From: Archangium sp.
GTDB taxonomy: Bacteria > Myxococcota > Myxococcia > Myxococcales > Myxococcaceae
Assembly (NCBI GenBank): GCA_016793525.1
Contig: JAEUJT010000182.1
Span: 1-7,038 of the forward strand
Direction: 5' to 3'
Length of the DNA: 7,038 bases
Position 1 is the stretch's first letter; each line of letters begins with the position of its first letter. Under the pieces are notes generated by a model. The model had not been told where the DNA came from. It saw only the letters and a list, made by a program, of their open reading frames with translations, and did no database searches. A program made the position numbers and the translations under genes. Below are positions 1-5,576 of this stretch, in pieces.

Positions 1-1763
1 AGCGCCGCCGAGACGTGCTGGCTGTCTTGGTGCACCTGGCCCCAGAGCACGTCAGGGCACGTCAAGGTGTTGGTGAGTGAGCGCAGGTACGCATCTTGGC
101 GCACCCCGGGAATCGCCATGCCCGCCGACGCGCGCGGACCGAAGTAGGGACCGATGTTCGGCTCGTCGTTGAACGCCGCCGCGATGTAGTCGGCGAAGCC
201 TTCGTGCAGCGCACCGCTCTCGTTGTTCGCCGAGCGGGAATCGAGGGCCGCGGTGTCGAAGGTCAGCTCCGCCGTCGCGTACACCACGCCGTGGCCGAGC
301 TCGTGCTCGAGCACCGTCGCGTCGTACGCCGCGTCGGCCGCGTTTCCCTGAAAGATCATCAGCGTGTCGACCCCGGTGTCGAAGCCCGGGAGCGGCAGCT
401 GCGCGAACTGCTCGCGCGGGAAGAAGGCCGCGTTGTCGATGCGCGACAGCGTGGTGGCGCGCGCCATACACGGCGGGTTGAGGAAACACGTCGGGTTCAT
501 CAGCAGGCTCGACTGCAGCTCGTTGAAGTTGGGGAACATCACGTTCGCCCACACCGCCGGTTTGCGCGAAGGCGTGCGGCGCTCGTCGCGCATCGCGAAG
601 GCGCTCACCGCCGGCTGGTGGCCCGAGAACGTGCCCTGCGCCGAGGCCGACAACCCGCGCACCCAGTCGTACACGCGGTTGAGGTGGAAGAAGGAATTCA
701 CCTCGGCGAACTCGTCTGAGTTGGCCGGGTCGCTCGCCACCACCGTGGTGGGGTTGGCCGGCGGGTCGACCGGCGGGTACTCGAAGGAGCCCGCATCGTT
801 GGTCGACGACGAGGCGCGCCGCAGCCGGTCGCATACGCCGATGTCGTAGGCCACCGCGACGCTGGCGGGCCCGATGGGGAACTGGGTGGTCCCCGTGACC
901 CGCTTGGCGCCGGCGTCGGGCTGGCACCCTTCAGACGGGCAGCAGTTGAACTGCGTCAGCTGGTGGCCACACAGATTCGATGCCGTGTTGGGCGTGGTGG
1001 CCCAGCCACCGTCGGAGAGGAACGTGTCGCAGGTGTCAGCCACCATCGAGCCGCCGTCGGTGTGCCGCAGCTCGGTCTTGATGGTGGGGGTGCGGCCGAC
1101 GCCGGCATCGAGGCCTCCGGGCGAGAGCGCGTAGACGTCAGCGTCGAGCGCCGCCGTGTGCACCCGGTTTTGAGTGAAGAGCACCTCGCCCGTCACGGCG
1201 TCGACCGCGACGTACCAGTTCTTCGAGTAGTCGACCGATGCGACGTGAATGAGAAAGCCCTGGTGCAGCTCAGTGCCCACGTCGAAGAAGCGCCGGGTGG
1301 CGCCGCCGTAGGGCAGCCCGTCAGCTCGGAGCGCCGGGAAGGGAATGGCCTTGGCCGCCAGCCGCATTGCCGGGGCTTCGTCGAGCACCGCGCCGTCGAC
1401 CGCCCGCGCGTGGGGCACGAGGCTCGAGGAGATCTGGACCACCTGGCGGTTCGTGTCGAGGGTGACCACCAGCCGCGCGCCGTAGACCTCGGTGGCACCG
1501 ACGTACTGGCGGAGGTGGAAGCTGGCGCCGAAGCGGGTACCGAAGGCGTGGCTGTGCTTCAGCGTCGACGTGGCCGGCAGGCCCCAGGCTTCGCGGTTCG
1601 ACAGCGCCCAGGCCTCGACGGCCGAGGAGAGCTCTCCGGGGAGCGGGGCCGACAGCACGCCGGCCTCGAAGCGCGGCTGACCGGTGGGTGTGGCCTGGCG
1701 GGTGGTGACGGTGGGGTGAAACACCGCAGCGGCGGAGACCAACGCGACGAGAGACGACAGCAT
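1..1763 (-). CDS. Secreted M36 (fungalysin)-like zinc metalloprotease, C-terminus cut by window edge
   Basis: This is probably an exported zinc protease with an inhibitory propeptide. The frame is open from ATG at 1763 to the left edge, giving 587 residues. The N-terminus (MLSSLVALVSAAAVFHP) looks like a weak signal peptide without the usual basic start. Residues ~70-120 fit an FTP propeptide (FHLRQYVGATEVYGARL, then a strand with DTNRQVVQISSS). Residues ~182-200 (WYVAVDAVTGEVLFTQNRV) look PepSY-like. The catalytic part has NSFFHLNRVYDW at 356-367, matching the M36 NAFYxxNxxHD region, then HELGH at 487-491 (two zinc His and catalytic Glu), then SGALHEGFADY with Glu521 as the likely third zinc ligand. 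That places it in the gluzincin clan and nearer M36 than M4. A Cys-containing insert (C245, C265, C274, C275, C280, C311) lies between propeptide and catalytic domain. The start is supported by GAGGG seven bases upstream and the absence of an earlier in-frame ATG nearby. Family assignment is fairly sure; the substrate is unknown. Confidence 0.85.
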   Translation of the reverse strand, partial: MLSSLVALVSAAAVFHPTVTTRQATPTGQPRFEAGVLSAPLPGELSSAVEAWALSNREAWGLPATSTLKHSHAFGTRFGASFHLRQYVGATEVYGARLVVTLDTNRQVVQISSSLVPHARAVDGAVLDEAPAMRLAAKAIPFPALRADGLPYGGATRRFFDVGTELHQGFLIHVASVDYSKNWYVAVDAVTGEVLFTQNRVHTAALDADVYALSPGGLDAGVGRTPTIKTELRHTDGGSMVADTCDTFLSDGGWATTPNTASNLCGHQLTQFNCCPSEGCQPDAGAKRVTGTTQFPIGPASVAVAYDIGVCDRLRRASSSTNDAGSFEYPPVDPPANPTTVVASDPANSDEFAEVNSFFHLNRVYDWVRGLSASAQGTFSGHQPAVSAFAMRDERRTPSRKPAVWANVMFPNFNELQSSLLMNPTCFLNPPCMARATTLSRIDNAAFFPREQFAQLPLPGFDTGVDTLMIFQGNAADAAYDATVLEHELGHGVVYATAELTFDTAALDSRSANNESGALHEGFADYIAAAFNDEPNIGPYFGPRASAGMAIPGVRQDAYLRSLTNTLTCPDVLWGQVHQDSQHVSAA

Positions 1764-1770
1764 GGAGAAA

Positions 1771-1775
1771 CCCTC
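1771..1775 (-). promoter_or_regulatory. Ribosome binding site of the metalloprotease
   Basis: Read on the minus strand the bases are GAGGG, with a 7-base spacer (TTTCTCC) to the ATG at 1763. This supports that start. The GA of the site also lies in the lower arm of the hairpin at 1774-1808. Confidence 0.6.
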
Positions 1776-1808
1776 GAAAGCTCGGGCGCATCGGCCTGCG
1801 CCCTTCGA
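1774..1808 (-). promoter_or_regulatory. Hairpin in the metalloprotease leader
   Basis: GGGCGCA (1784-1790) and TGCGCCC (1797-1803) form a perfect 7-bp stem with a 6-base loop. TCGAA (1774-1778) and TTCGA (1804-1808) add 5 bp below it, with a 5-base bulge on one side (1779-1783). In the protease mRNA this folds immediately upstream of the start and takes in the first bases of the Shine-Dalgarno site. There is no U-tract, so it is not a classic terminator. A translational control role is an inference. Confidence 0.4.
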
Positions 1809-1822
1809 CCGCGCCTTTCTAT

Positions 1823-1964
1823 GTGCCGGCCGGTCGAGATGCCACCACGCGTGCGTTCAGGGCGGTGACGCCGAAAAAGCATCCCGCCGGCGCTGCTCGG
1901 GCATCACGGGGGACATAGGGGTTACGCGCCGCCGGAGTTCCCCGAAACGCCTGTCGGCCGGCAC
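1823..1964. repeat. 10-bp inverted repeat spanning the divergent intergenic region
   Basis: GTGCCGGCCG at 1823-1832 is the exact reverse complement of CGGCCGGCAC at 1955-1964, with about 122 bases between. The right arm ends 3 bases before the 65-codon gene; the left arm lies 60 bases upstream of the protease ATG. Each arm has its own GC-palindromic core, so chance in GC-rich DNA is a real alternative to paired operator sites. Confidence 0.25.
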
Positions 1965-1967
1965 GCA

Positions 1968-2165
1968 ATGAGCCAGGCGTACGAGCTGTACCGCGCCCAG
2001 CTCGTCGCCGGCGTCGCTGCGGTTTCGCCGGTGCTCTTTCTGGTGGGGGCTCGAACGATGGTCACTGCGCCGATGGTCCTGCTCTGCGCGGGCATGGCCT
2101 CCGCCGGCGTGGTCGTCGCGACGCTGCTCCAGCACCGCATTCGACGAAAACAGGGCGCGTTCTGA
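1968..2165 (+). CDS. Small putative membrane protein (65 aa)
   Basis: I do not recognise a family. The 65 residues form two hydrophobic stretches, about 12-28 (LVAGVAAVSPVLFLVGA) and 34-54 (APMVLLCAGMASAGVVVATLL), followed by a basic tail HRIRRKQGAF. That pattern suggests a two-helix inner-membrane hairpin with the C-terminus in the cytoplasm by the positive-inside rule. Codons mostly end in G or C, as in the neighbouring genes, which supports real coding. No good Shine-Dalgarno precedes the ATG, which weakens the call. The stop lies 12 bases before asd on the same strand, so it may lead an asd operon, but a role in amino-acid synthesis cannot be claimed. It could also be a chance hydrophobic frame. 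Confidence 0.5.
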   Translation: MSQAYELYRAQLVAGVAAVSPVLFLVGARTMVTAPMVLLCAGMASAGVVVATLLQHRIRRKQGAF

Positions 2166-2177
2166 TATTCGCGCCGC
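2164..2177 (+). promoter_or_regulatory. Possible -10 element giving a leaderless asd mRNA
   Basis: GATATT (2164-2169) matches four of six bases of TATAAT and is followed by 8 bases, CGCGCCGC, and then the asd ATG. No Shine-Dalgarno is visible there. With normal -10 to start spacing, transcription would begin at or next to the A of ATG. No convincing -35 is present (TTCGAC at 2140-2145 with an 18-base spacer is a poor match). The element overlaps the stop of the upstream small gene. Confidence 0.3.
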
Positions 2178-3245
2178 ATGACGAAGCTGCGTGTAGGGCT
2201 CCTCGGAGCGACTGGTCTGGCCGGGCAACAGTTCGTTTCGGCGCTGAACGGGCACCCGTGGTTCGAGCTGACGGGGTTGGCCGCGTCTCCGCGCAGCGCG
2301 GGCAAGACGTACGTCGAGGCGCTCAAGGCCCCCAACGGAATGACGGGCTGGTTCCTGGCCGAGCAGATTCCCCAGCGCATCGCGGAGATGAAGGTGGTGG
2401 CGGGTGACGCCCTCCGCGCGACCGACTTCGACCTGGTGTTCAGCGCCGTCGAGTCTGACGTGGCGAAGGAGCTCGAGCCCAAGCTGGCGAAAGACATTCC
2501 GGTGGTCTCCGCGGCGAGCGCGTTTCGCTACGAGGCCGACGTGCCGCTGCTCATCCCCCCGGTGAACCCCCAGCACCTGGGCCTCCTCGAGACGCAGCGG
2601 GCCAAGCGCGGGTGGAAGGGCTTCATCGCGCCGATGCCCAACTGCACCACCACCGGTCTGGCCATCACCCTGGCGCCGTTGGAGGCCGCGTTCGGCGTAC
2701 AGGCGGTGCTGATGACCTCGATGCAGGCGGTGTCGGGCGCGGGCCGCAGCCCCGGGGTCATCGGGCTCGACATCATCGACAACGTCATTCCCCACATCTC
2801 GAAAGAGGAAGGGAAGGTCGAGGTCGAGACGAAGAAGATTCTCGGCACGGTCGACACGCCGCACGCGGTGAACGTCTCCTGCACCTGCACCCGGGTGGCG
2901 GTGTTGGAAGGGCACACCGAGGCGGCGTACGTGTCGCTCCGCAAGAAGGCCACGCTCGACGAGGTCTCCGCGGTGCTGCGCGGCTGGCAGGGCCACGAGT
3001 GGGCGCGCGGGCTGCCCTCGGCGCCTCCGCGGTGGATCGAAGTGCTCGATGACCCGTTCCGCCCCCAGCCCCGGCTCGACCGGGAGACGCACGGCGGCAT
3101 GGCCACGTCGGTGGGCCGTTTGCGCACGGACAACGTGCTCGAAAACGGCATCAAATACGTGCTGGTGTCCCACAACACGAAGATGGGGGCGGCCAAGGGA
3201 GCGGTGCTGGCCGCGGAACTGTTGAAAACCCGTGGCCTTCTGTGA
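2178..3245 (+). CDS. asd: Aspartate-semialdehyde dehydrogenase, archaeal/fungal type
   Basis: It reduces aspartyl-phosphate to aspartate semialdehyde with NADPH, the branch point to lysine/diaminopimelate, threonine, methionine and isoleucine, in the cytoplasm. The protein has 355 residues, a normal length. The NADP-binding Rossmann loop GATGLAGQQF is at 10-19. The nucleophile is Cys156 in MPNCTTTGLAI; the PNCxTTG form is that of the archaeal/fungal branch, not the GNCT form of the enteric enzyme. Arg239 and His246 (RVAVLEGHTE) fit the substrate Arg and general-base His. The C-terminal block RLDRETHGGMATSVGRLR (300-316), then IKYVLVSHNTKMGAAKGAVLAAELL (325-349), is the typical cofactor-side ending. 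The ATG directly before the Rossmann strand is the natural start. It follows the 65-codon gene by 12 bp and precedes the ferredoxin by 39 bp, so co-transcription with the ferredoxin is likely. Confidence 0.95.
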   Translation: MTKLRVGLLGATGLAGQQFVSALNGHPWFELTGLAASPRSAGKTYVEALKAPNGMTGWFLAEQIPQRIAEMKVVAGDALRATDFDLVFSAVESDVAKELEPKLAKDIPVVSAASAFRYEADVPLLIPPVNPQHLGLLETQRAKRGWKGFIAPMPNCTTTGLAITLAPLEAAFGVQAVLMTSMQAVSGAGRSPGVIGLDIIDNVIPHISKEEGKVEVETKKILGTVDTPHAVNVSCTCTRVAVLEGHTEAAYVSLRKKATLDEVSAVLRGWQGHEWARGLPSAPPRWIEVLDDPFRPQPRLDRETHGGMATSVGRLRTDNVLENGIKYVLVSHNTKMGAAKGAVLAAELLKTRGLL

Positions 3246-3284
3246 TGTAGGCCAAACCGACTCACTCCAGGAGCTCAGCGCCAC

Positions 3285-3298
<14 letters not shown>
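3242..3298 (+). promoter_or_regulatory. Stem linking the asd stop codon to the ferredoxin start codon
   Basis: GTAGGCCA (3247-3254) is perfectly complementary to TGGCCTAC (3286-3293). Pairing continues outward for five more pairs, three of them G-U (3242-3246 with 3294-3298). The left arm contains the asd TGA (3243-3245). The right arm contains the T and G of the ferredoxin ATG (3285-3287). The ribosome binding site AGGAG lies in the 31-base loop. In a read-through transcript the stem would hide the start codon until a ribosome finishing asd melts it, which would couple translation of the two genes. The pairing is seen in the sequence; the function is inferred. Confidence 0.4.
3269..3273 (+). 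promoter_or_regulatory. Ribosome binding site of the ferredoxin
   Basis: AGGAG is followed by an 11-base spacer to ATG at 3285. The spacer is slightly long, but the match is strong and it is the only good site nearby. Confidence 0.6.
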
Positions 3299-3616
<318 letters not shown>

Positions 3617-3620
<4 letters not shown>

Positions 3621-3627
3621 CCGTCAC
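3617..3627. repeat. Odd palindrome carrying both convergent stop codons
   Basis: GTGACCGTCAC is a perfect 5-bp inverted repeat around a central C. Its left half contains the ferredoxin TGA (3618-3620) and its right half the TGA of the minus-strand gene (3624-3626). It is too short to be a terminator, so no dedicated terminator separates the two convergent genes. Confidence 0.5.
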
Positions 3628-4316
3628 TCGACGGAGAGCTGCTTCACGGTCAGCCCCCGCGACCGCAGTGCCCGGTGCAACGCCTCGAGCGTCTCGCGTG
3701 GCACCGGCGCTTTCGACTTCAGCAGCTTGAGCGAAATGGCCTTCGGGCCGACGCGCTCGATCTCCACCTCGGCCCCGAGCGATTTGGCGAGGCCGAGTCG
3801 CATCGCCGGCCGCTGGCTCTTCACGAAGACGTCGATGGTCTCGATCAGCTTCACCGCCTCCTGCGCGCGCGAGGGCTCCACCGCCAGAGGGGCCTCCGTT
3901 CCTCCGCTCATCGCCACGGTTTGACGAACCGGCGTGACTGGAGGGGGTGGAGCGCTCAGCGCGGCCTCGACCTTGGCCAGAATCGCGCGCTCGAAGGGCG
4001 GCAGCGGTTCTTCCCGAACCTCGTCGAGCTGGTGGGCCTGGGCGTGGTGCTGCGCGCGTACGGTGGTGAGCCGCTGGGCTTCGGCGTCGACGTGGCGGCG
4101 AGCGGCGGGGAGCGACTGCGCGGGGTTCGCCATCGTCACGACCACCACCGGCTTGGCCTCGGCGACAGGGAGCGTGCGCGCTCCGGTCAACGTTCGCGGA
4201 GCCGCCTTGGACGACGTCGAAGCCTCGCGCAACACGCGGGTGAACGGCACGGCCGGCTTTTTCTTCGAACCAGCAGCGTTGGCGGAGACGACGGAGGGCT
4301 CGAGCGAGGGTTTCAT
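3624..4316 (-). CDS. Proline/alanine-rich protein with a FliK/SctP-like C-terminal domain
   Basis: The protein has 230 residues. Residues 1-145 look disordered and are rich in Ala, Pro and basic residues (KKKPAVP at 18-24, PPPP at 123-126), with one possible helix at 72-120. Residues ~147-230 are compact: a helix (RAQEAVKLIETIDVFVKSQ), then LGLAKSLGAEVEIERVGPK, AISLKLLKSKAP, another helix (RETLEALHRALRSR) and a final strand GLTVKQLSVE. This order, with an LG turn leading into a strand and a closing helix plus strand ending at the terminus, resembles the C-terminal domain of flagellar hook-length (FliK) and type III needle-length (SctP/HrpP) proteins. That is a pattern match by eye, not a proven homology. 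The ATG is supported by AGAAGG with a 7-base spacer. It lies 74 bp downstream of the exported 341-aa gene on the same strand. Alternatively it is a lineage-specific protein of unknown role. Confidence 0.8.
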   Translation of the reverse strand: MKPSLEPSVVSANAAGSKKKPAVPFTRVLREASTSSKAAPRTLTGARTLPVAEAKPVVVVTMANPAQSLPAARRHVDAEAQRLTTVRAQHHAQAHQLDEVREEPLPPFERAILAKVEAALSAPPPPVTPVRQTVAMSGGTEAPLAVEPSRAQEAVKLIETIDVFVKSQRPAMRLGLAKSLGAEVEIERVGPKAISLKLLKSKAPVPRETLEALHRALRSRGLTVKQLSVE

Positions 4317-4323
4317 GGGCGGG

Positions 4324-4329
4324 CCTTCT
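4324..4329 (-). promoter_or_regulatory. Ribosome binding site of the FliK/SctP-like gene
   Basis: On the minus strand AGAAGG is followed by a 7-base spacer (CCCGCCC) and the ATG at 4316. This is a good match that fixes the start. Confidence 0.6.
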
Positions 4330-4390
4330 GGTGCAGCTCCGATGCCGCCCCAAGTGCCCGCAACCGCAGTGCTTCCAGCTGGTGCGACTT

Positions 4391-5416
4391 TCAGTGTTTG
4401 AAGCCGCCGGGCTGGTTGGGGCTGGCGCCGGTGAGCTCGTTCACGGCGGCGGGGCAGGTGGCCACGTCAGCGGGTGTGCCCAGCAGCGTGCCCGCACCCC
4501 ACACGCGGTCTTCAAAGAGCACCGCGTCGCGCACCTCGACCTCGGTGAGGGTGCGGTTCATCTCCCAGAAGCGGCCCTTCACCAGCATGCGCGAGCCGCG
4601 CGGGAGCTTCTCGAGCTCGAGGTACTGCTTGGGCGCGAGCTTGGCGATGATGCGCACCGGCGGCGGCCCCTTCTGGTCGTTGGAGTTGTAGTTGATGGCG
4701 CCGTCGCGCGGGTCGACCGGCGACCACTCGAGAATCGCCACCACCTCGGTCTGCTCGCTGGCCTTGGCCTTCTTCTTCTTCGGAGTGTTGAGCCCGGTGT
4801 CGAGCAGCACCACACCGCCCCAGGCCACGTCGCGGTCGAGGTACGTGTCGCGGAAGTTCGCGGCGGCGGTGTCGGCGGCGATGCTGTTGGCGGCGAAGAC
4901 CTCGACCGCGTAGCGCTCCCGAAGCGTGGCGAGCTGGAAGTACGCGCTGTCGACCGGGGCCACGCCGTCGTTCGCTTGGCGCAGGCGGCCGAGGTCGATG
5001 ATGCGCACCTTCGCGTTGAGCGCGGTGGCGGTGTCGAGCCAGGCGTCGGGCACGCGCTTCTCGAGCATCACCCGGCGCACCATGGCCACCAGGTACGACA
5101 TGGCGGAGAACTGCGGGGTCGAGAGCTGGCGGTCGACGGCCTGCACCAGCGTAGGGTCGAGGAAGAAGTTCTCGTCGCGCTTGTGAATGGTGGGGCTGAG
5201 CTCGGCGAGGGCGACGAAGAGGCCGCCGAGCAGCTGCACGCAGCCGGGGTGGTCGGAGCCGGTGTTCAGCAGCTTGGCCAGCTTGGTGCGGGCGAAGCGC
5301 TTGTCCATCGCCTCTTCGCGAAAGACCACGCCCTTGCCGTCGCCGAAGATGACTTCTTTCTGCGCGGCCGCGGGGAGGGCGGCGCTCACCACCAGCATCA
5401 GTGCGAAACGTCGCAT
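4391..5416 (-). CDS. Exported protein of unknown function (341 aa)
   Basis: I do not recognise the family. The chosen ATG gives the classic signal peptide MRRFALMLVVSAALPAAAQ, with likely cleavage after AAA or AAQ, so the protein should be periplasmic or secreted. No lipobox Cys is present. Earlier in-frame ATGs at 5464 and 5434 would place 16 or 6 residues before the signal and have no better ribosome site, so I reject them. The N-terminal two thirds look mixed alpha-helical (MSYLVAMVRRVMLEKR at 106-121). A basic KKKKAK run at 213-218 precedes a beta-rich region (~222-302: EVVAILEWSPV, PVRIIAKL, SRMLVKGRFWEM, LTEVEVRDAVLFED) that resembles an OB-fold by its strand spacing and the G-x-L-V-K-G-R turn. 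The protein ends with a Gly/Pro-rich tail. It is probably co-transcribed with the downstream FliK/SctP-like gene. Confidence 0.8.
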   Translation of the reverse strand: MRRFALMLVVSAALPAAAQKEVIFGDGKGVVFREEAMDKRFARTKLAKLLNTGSDHPGCVQLLGGLFVALAELSPTIHKRDENFFLDPTLVQAVDRQLSTPQFSAMSYLVAMVRRVMLEKRVPDAWLDTATALNAKVRIIDLGRLRQANDGVAPVDSAYFQLATLRERYAVEVFAANSIAADTAAANFRDTYLDRDVAWGGVVLLDTGLNTPKKKKAKASEQTEVVAILEWSPVDPRDGAINYNSNDQKGPPPVRIIAKLAPKQYLELEKLPRGSRMLVKGRFWEMNRTLTEVEVRDAVLFEDRVWGAGTLLGTPADVATCPAAVNELTGASPNQPGGFKH

Positions 5417-5424
5417 AGCGGCGC

Positions 5425-5434
5425 AAGGTACCAT
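5425..5434 (-). promoter_or_regulatory. Possible extended -10 giving a leaderless mRNA for the 341-aa gene
   Basis: On the minus strand TACCTT (5430-5425) fits the TAnnnT form of the -10 box and is preceded by TGG, an extended -10 motif. It sits 8 bases (GCGCCGCT) upstream of the ATG at 5416, the same spacing as at asd, and no Shine-Dalgarno is visible. No -35 could be recognised. Confidence 0.3.
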
Positions 5435-5576
5435 GGGCGTGTGACGATGGCGTCTCGCCGTCATTCACCGCCGCGCCGGACCTCCCGCTCCCTTTCATGC
5501 GACGGTTGCGGGGCTGGAGTGTCACTGGTGCATGGCGAGATTCGAGCCGGCTGGGTGCGAAGCGTAGGTGCTTGCG

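Noticed and set aside
52..927. Open frames on both strands over the metalloprotease
   Set aside because: Only the minus frame starting at 1763 gives the M36 motifs (NSFFHLNRVYDW, HELGH, GALHEGFADY). The others are compositional shadows.
1764..1967. A sigma-54 promoter (GG-N10-GC type) upstream of the protease
   Set aside because: TGGCAT and CGGCAC occur, but no TTGC or GC lies at the required distance. A TAGAAA -10-like word is also present without a -35, so no promoter is called.
1857..3284. A 475-codon open frame on the minus strand opposite asd
   Set aside because: It is antisense to a firmly identified asd. Its product is dominated by Arg, His, Gly and Leu in the pattern produced by the reverse of G/C-ending codons, with no recognisable domain.
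4317..4390. Repeated CTGGTGC and a CCAGCTGG palindrome between the 341-aa and FliK/SctP-like genes
   Set aside because: These are short, GC-biased words, expected by chance, and form no convincing hairpin or terminator.
5417..5576. A possible terminator after the MFS gene (imperfect GCGAAGC/GCTTGCG pairing)
   Set aside because: The stem needs a bulge, has about four solid pairs and no U-tract. It is too weak to call.
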